64,000 bases of DNA from VXRJ01 sp964636705 (GTDB lineage: Bacteria > Acidobacteriota > Vicinamibacteria > Vicinamibacterales > UBA8438). Of this stretch, positions 61,192-64,000 are shown one piece after another (position 1 is the stretch's first letter; each line of letters begins with the position of its first letter). A program made the position numbers and the translations under genes. The stretch spans positions 1 to 64,000 of the forward strand of contig CAZWUJ010000011.1 of the NCBI GenBank assembly GCA_964636705.1, written 5' to 3'. The notes below the pieces were generated by a model, which did not search any database, was not told where the DNA came from, and saw only the letters and a list, made by a program, of their open reading frames with translations.

Positions 61192-61626
61192 CTACGGCGA
61201 CTCACGGCGAGGTCTGGCGTCTCCGCCGCCGCTCCCGTTCCGTTCCGGTACGACATCGTCCGAAAGCGAGTCCAGTATCGCCCGCAAGTCCGCCTTGACC
61301 GCCGCGATCCGCTCTCTGGCATGGTGCCCCAGCAGATCCTCCAGCGGTAACCGCTCGACGGGCGCCTCCTGTGCTTCCTCCTCCTTCCCCAGCCTGCGCC
61401 GCGCCGCGCCCAGCGTCAACCCCTCCTCGAGCATCAGGCGCTTGATCGTCAGCACGAGCTCGATGTCGACCTTCCGGTAGACGCGCCCCCCCTTCGGCGC
61501 CAGCTCTCCCAGCGTCGGAAACTCCCTTTCCCACGACCGCAGGACGAAGGGCTGCACCTCCGCGATGGCACACACTTCCGACGCCTTGAAGAGCGGACGG
61601 TCCGGAATCTCGACGGTTCCCGCCAT
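61192..61626 (-). CDS. MerR-family transcriptional regulator
   Basis: A 144-residue protein. The winged HTH spans 12-80: FKASEVCAIAEVQPFVLRSW, EREFPTLGEL, then GGRVYRKVDIELVLTIKRLM and LEEGLTLGAARRRL. A short helical tail follows with no metal-binding cysteines. The compact form resembles MerR proteins placed beside ihf/der-like loci. Its target is unknown. It is 30 bp from der. Confidence 0.87.
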   Translation of the reverse strand: MAGTVEIPDRPLFKASEVCAIAEVQPFVLRSWEREFPTLGELAPKGGRVYRKVDIELVLTIKRLMLEEGLTLGAARRRLGKEEEAQEAPVERLPLEDLLGHHARERIAAVKADLRAILDSLSDDVVPERNGSGGGDARPRRESP

Positions 61627-61655
61627 CCTGCGACAATTCTACATGCCGCGCGGGC

Positions 61656-63074
61656 TCATCGGCGTCGTCCAGCGGAGCGTTCGCGCCGGGCGCGGGCACG
61701 GATGCGGATGGGTGAGCCTTCGAAGCCGAACGCTTCACGCAGGTGGTTCCGCAGGTACCGCTCGTAGGAGAAATGGAAGCGCGTCGCGACGTTCGTGAAG
61801 AAGACGAACGTCGGCGGCCGCGCCGCCACCTGCGTCGCGTACAGGATCCTCACCTCCCGCTTGCCTGGACTCGCCGGGCGATGCCGCGCCGTGATGCATT
61901 GTATCACCCGGTTCAGTTCTGCCGTCCCGACGTGCGTCGCCCGAGCCGACGCTACGTCGGCCGCCCGCTCGAGCACTCGCCCGGTCCTTTCTCCGGTCAG
62001 CGCCGAGACGTGCAGGATCGGTGCGAAGCGCGCGAAGCGAAGCGCATCACGCAGATCCGCGTCGTAGGTGCGGTAGTAGCCCGCTCCCCTCTCCTTCACC
62101 ATGTCCCACTTGTTGGCGACGACGACGACTCCGCACCCAGCCTCCTCCGCCTCTCCGGCGATGGCGGCATCCTGCTTGGCGACCGGCTCGGAGGCGTCGA
62201 TCAGAAGGGCCGCAACGTCGGCGCGAGAGAGGGCGCGGCGCGCCTGCAGAACGCTGACCGACTCCACCTGTCCAGACTGTGCAACACGACCGGGACGACG
62301 GATCCCGGCGGTATCGATCAGGCGGATGCGGCGACCGCACCAGTTGAACACCGTATCGACTGCATCGCGCGTCGTGCCCGCAGCCTCGTTCACGAGCATC
62401 CGGTCCTCCCGCAGCAGACGGTTCACCAGCGACGACTTGCCGACGTTGGGACGGCCGACAATCGCCAGCCCGATCTCGGACGGATCGCGCGCGGCGGGAG
62501 CTTCGGCGCCGTTCGGAGGCAACGTGGGGCTGCCCTCGGCCCGGCGTCCCCGACGGGAGGCGCGGGCGGACGGCGGCAGGCGCTCCACGACCGCATCGAG
62601 CAAGTCCCCAACCCCCAGGCCGTGCTCGGCCGCGATCGCAAGCATCGGCTCGATGGCCAGCGGGGCGAACCCGGCCACGACACCAACATCGCGCTGATCG
62701 TCGACCTTGTTGACCGCGAGCACGAGCGGTGCGCCGGATCGCCGGGCGCGCGCCGCCACCTCTTCGTCCGCCGGCAGGAGCCCGTCGCGCCCGTCGACCA
62801 GAATGACGATCACCGCAGCGGAGTCGAGCGCGCCGAGGCCGTGAGCCGCCACCGCCTCGTGCAGGGGATCCTCGCTGGCACCGAACAGCCCGCCGGTATC
62901 CACCAGTTCCATCGTCGCGCCAACCCATTCGACGGGCTGACGCATTACGTCTCGGGTCGTTCCCGCAACAGGCGTTACGATGGCGCGGCGCTCGCCAGTC
63001 AGACGGTTGAAAAGAGTCGACTTGCCGACATTGGGACGACCGGCAAGGACGACACGTGGGCGGCGCTCTTGTAT
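61656..63074 (-). CDS. der: Ribosome-biogenesis GTPase Der (EngA)
   Basis: A double-GTPase protein for 50S assembly. First G domain: VVLAGRPNVGKSTLFNRLTG, AGTTRD, VDTGGLFGASEDPLHEAVAA, NKVD. Second: IVGRPNVGKSSLVNRLLRED, AAGTTRDAVDT, DTAGIRRPGR, NKWDMVKE. A KH-like C-terminal domain (TSHVGTAELNRVIQ-like to IRIRARAR) ends it. No ATG, GTG, TTG or CTG exists in frame between the upstream stop and the first G domain. The end given uses an ATA codon at 63074 as a placeholder; a frameshift is the other reading. Confidence 0.88.
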   Translation of the reverse strand: MQERRPRVVLAGRPNVGKSTLFNRLTGERRAIVTPVAGTTRDVMRQPVEWVGATMELVDTGGLFGASEDPLHEAVAAHGLGALDSAAVIVILVDGRDGLLPADEEVAARARRSGAPLVLAVNKVDDQRDVGVVAGFAPLAIEPMLAIAAEHGLGVGDLLDAVVERLPPSARASRRGRRAEGSPTLPPNGAEAPAARDPSEIGLAIVGRPNVGKSSLVNRLLREDRMLVNEAAGTTRDAVDTVFNWCGRRIRLIDTAGIRRPGRVAQSGQVESVSVLQARRALSRADVAALLIDASEPVAKQDAAIAGEAEEAGCGVVVVANKWDMVKERGAGYYRTYDADLRDALRFARFAPILHVSALTGERTGRVLERAADVASARATHVGTAELNRVIQCITARHRPASPGKREVRILYATQVAARPPTFVFFTNVATRFHFSYERYLRNHLREAFGFEGSPIRIRARARRERSAGRRR

Positions 63075-63106
63075 GATGGTTGTCCATTCTGATCCGACCG
63101 CGCACC

Positions 63107-63379
63107 ATGATCAAGGCCGACCTCGTCAACCGTGTGTCGCAACTCGTGGCCATAAACAAGCAGCAGTCGGAGAAGGCCGTCAATACGATGCTCGACGCGC
63201 TCAGCCACTCGCTCCAGCGCGGCGAACGAATCGAGTTGCGCGGATTCGGCGTCTTCTCGGTACGTCCCCGCAAACGGGGCATCGGCCGCAACCCACGCAC
63301 CGGGAAGGAGGTCCGGATTCCGCCGGGCCGTACCATCCGGTTCAAGCCGGGCAAGGATCTTCAGGACATATCGACCTGA
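63107..63379 (+). CDS. hupB: HU-family DNA-binding protein
   Basis: A 90-residue histone-like protein. MIKADLVNRVSQLVAINKQQ starts the helical body; IELRGFGVFSVRPRKRGIGR and NPRTGKEVRIPPGRTIRFKP are the beta-arm and C-terminal strands. TATGAT at 63072-63077 is a likely -10, inside the 5' end of divergent der. HU compacts and bends DNA. Confidence 0.94.
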   Translation: MIKADLVNRVSQLVAINKQQSEKAVNTMLDALSHSLQRGERIELRGFGVFSVRPRKRGIGRNPRTGKEVRIPPGRTIRFKPGKDLQDIST

Positions 63380-63399
63380 ACGTACCATCCAGTCTGCCA

Positions 63400-64000
63400 G
63401 TGCCGGCCGAGCCGCTCTCTGCCCCGTTACCGGAAGCCCCCCCGCCGCCGACCCTGGTACGGCGACGCCCGCGGTTCATCCACGCGGCGCTGTTCCTTGC
63501 CACGGTTACCAGCACCATGTACTTCGGGAGCGTCCACTACGCCGGATTCATGGCCGATTTCACCCGCGACGCGCCCTCCGTAACGTTCCTTCACGGCGCC
63601 TGGTACAGCCTGACCATCCTGGCCATTCTGGGCATACACGAGATGGGCCACTACCTCGCGTGCCGCTACTACCGCATCGACGCGTCGTTGCCGTACTTCC
63701 TGCCGGCGCCGTTCATCACCGGCACGATAGGCGCCTTCATCCGCATCCGGGGCCGCATTCCGACCAAGCCGATCCTGTTCGATGTCGGCGCGGCAGGACC
63801 GATTGCGGGCTTCGTTGTCGCAGTGCCGGCGCTTTTTGCGGGCATCGCCCTTTCGCGCGTAACACCGCTTCCGGACAACGGCGCCGGACTGCTCACGCTG
63901 GGCGAACCGCTCCTGTTTCAGGGAGCGGCATGGTTGATCTGGGGTCCGATCCCTGAGGGCTACGCCATCAACCTCCACCCGATGGGCTTCGCCGCCTGGT
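63400..64000 (+). CDS. Site-2 protease family (M50) membrane protein, partial
   Basis: Starts at GTG 63400, 20 bp after the HU stop, and runs off the window. A Pro-rich N-terminus (EPLSAPLPEAPPPPTLVRRR) precedes the first helix. The zinc motif HEMGH is at residues 80-84 in LAILGIHEMGHYLACRYYRI. LPAPFITGTIGAFIRIRGRI and DVGAAGPIAGFVVAVPALFA are typical of plant EGY/bacterial S2P-like M50 proteases. The second zinc ligand region lies beyond the end. Substrate unknown. Confidence 0.85.
   Translation, partial: MPAEPLSAPLPEAPPPPTLVRRRPRFIHAALFLATVTSTMYFGSVHYAGFMADFTRDAPSVTFLHGAWYSLTILAILGIHEMGHYLACRYYRIDASLPYFLPAPFITGTIGAFIRIRGRIPTKPILFDVGAAGPIAGFVVAVPALFAGIALSRVTPLPDNGAGLLTLGEPLLFQGAAWLIWGPIPEGYAINLHPMGFAAW

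Noticed and set aside
1..64000. CRISPR array or phage genes
   Set aside because: No set of regularly spaced repeats and no phage structural or integrase genes were found on either strand.

Overview
The window is GC-rich bacterial chromosome from a Gram-negative organism with a complete outer-membrane assembly and export kit (BamA, Skp, LolA, LolC/E-LolD, TonB, a secretin). It combines ClpC, NrdR, a CIRCE-controlled groESL operon, Mpl-type muropeptide recycling and MeaB/methylmalonyl-CoA epimerase. This mix, and the ffh-rpsP-khpA-rimM-trmD-rplS-rnhB order, would fit an Acidobacteriota (Vicinamibacteria-like) genome. That placement is inference; no rRNA or other marker here proves it.

Layout. 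(a) 1-5.6 kb is a degraded accessory segment: an IS21-type IstA fragment, a hypothetical gene, a RelE/ParE-like toxin facing a small antitoxin-like gene, a DUF262 gene cut at its 3' end, and a frameshifted, cut N6-adenine DNA methyltransferase. The two cut genes meet tail to tail, as if one deletion removed both 3' ends. (b) 5.6-10.6 kb holds two FtsX/MacB-like permeases and an 805-aa protein. That protein joins an AlkB-type membrane di-iron hydroxylase to half of a GlnE adenylyltransferase whose catalytic aspartates are gone. It is the most unusual object in the window. (c) 10.7-15 kb: threonine synthase, then rhodanese-like protein, LolA and a TPR-secretin lipoprotein. (d) 15.1-23.7 kb: a translationally coupled nagZ-ldcA-mpl-pxpB-pxpC-murB-murA operon for cell-wall recycling and precursor synthesis, with a divergent GHMP kinase. 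(e) 23.7-28.7 kb: the ffh-to-thiE operon. (f) 28.8-36.2 kb: RDD protein, pgpA, cinA, gpsA, ftsY, ribD, ribE and ribBA. (g) 36.2-42.1 kb: formiminotransferase, nrdR, a flippase-like membrane protein, purC, a Fis-like regulator and groESL. (h) 42.1-51.9 kb: tonB, a hypothetical, skp, bamA, clpC, lolD and lolC/E. (i) 51.9-63.1 kb, minus strand: lysS, nusB, ribH, a crotonase, small membrane proteins, a PfkB kinase, mtnP, the mce-meaB-acyl-CoA dehydrogenase group, tRNA-Pro(GGG), a MerR regulator and der. (j) 63.1-64 kb: HU and a truncated M50 protease on the plus strand.

Most genes overlap by 4 bp (ATGA/GTGA) or sit within about 15 bp, so long polycistronic units dominate. Several divergent pairs appear to share one nearly symmetrical -10 element, and some plus-strand genes look leaderless. 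Most of the window beyond 10.6 kb is ordinary housekeeping sequence; the accessory interest lies in the first 10.6 kb.
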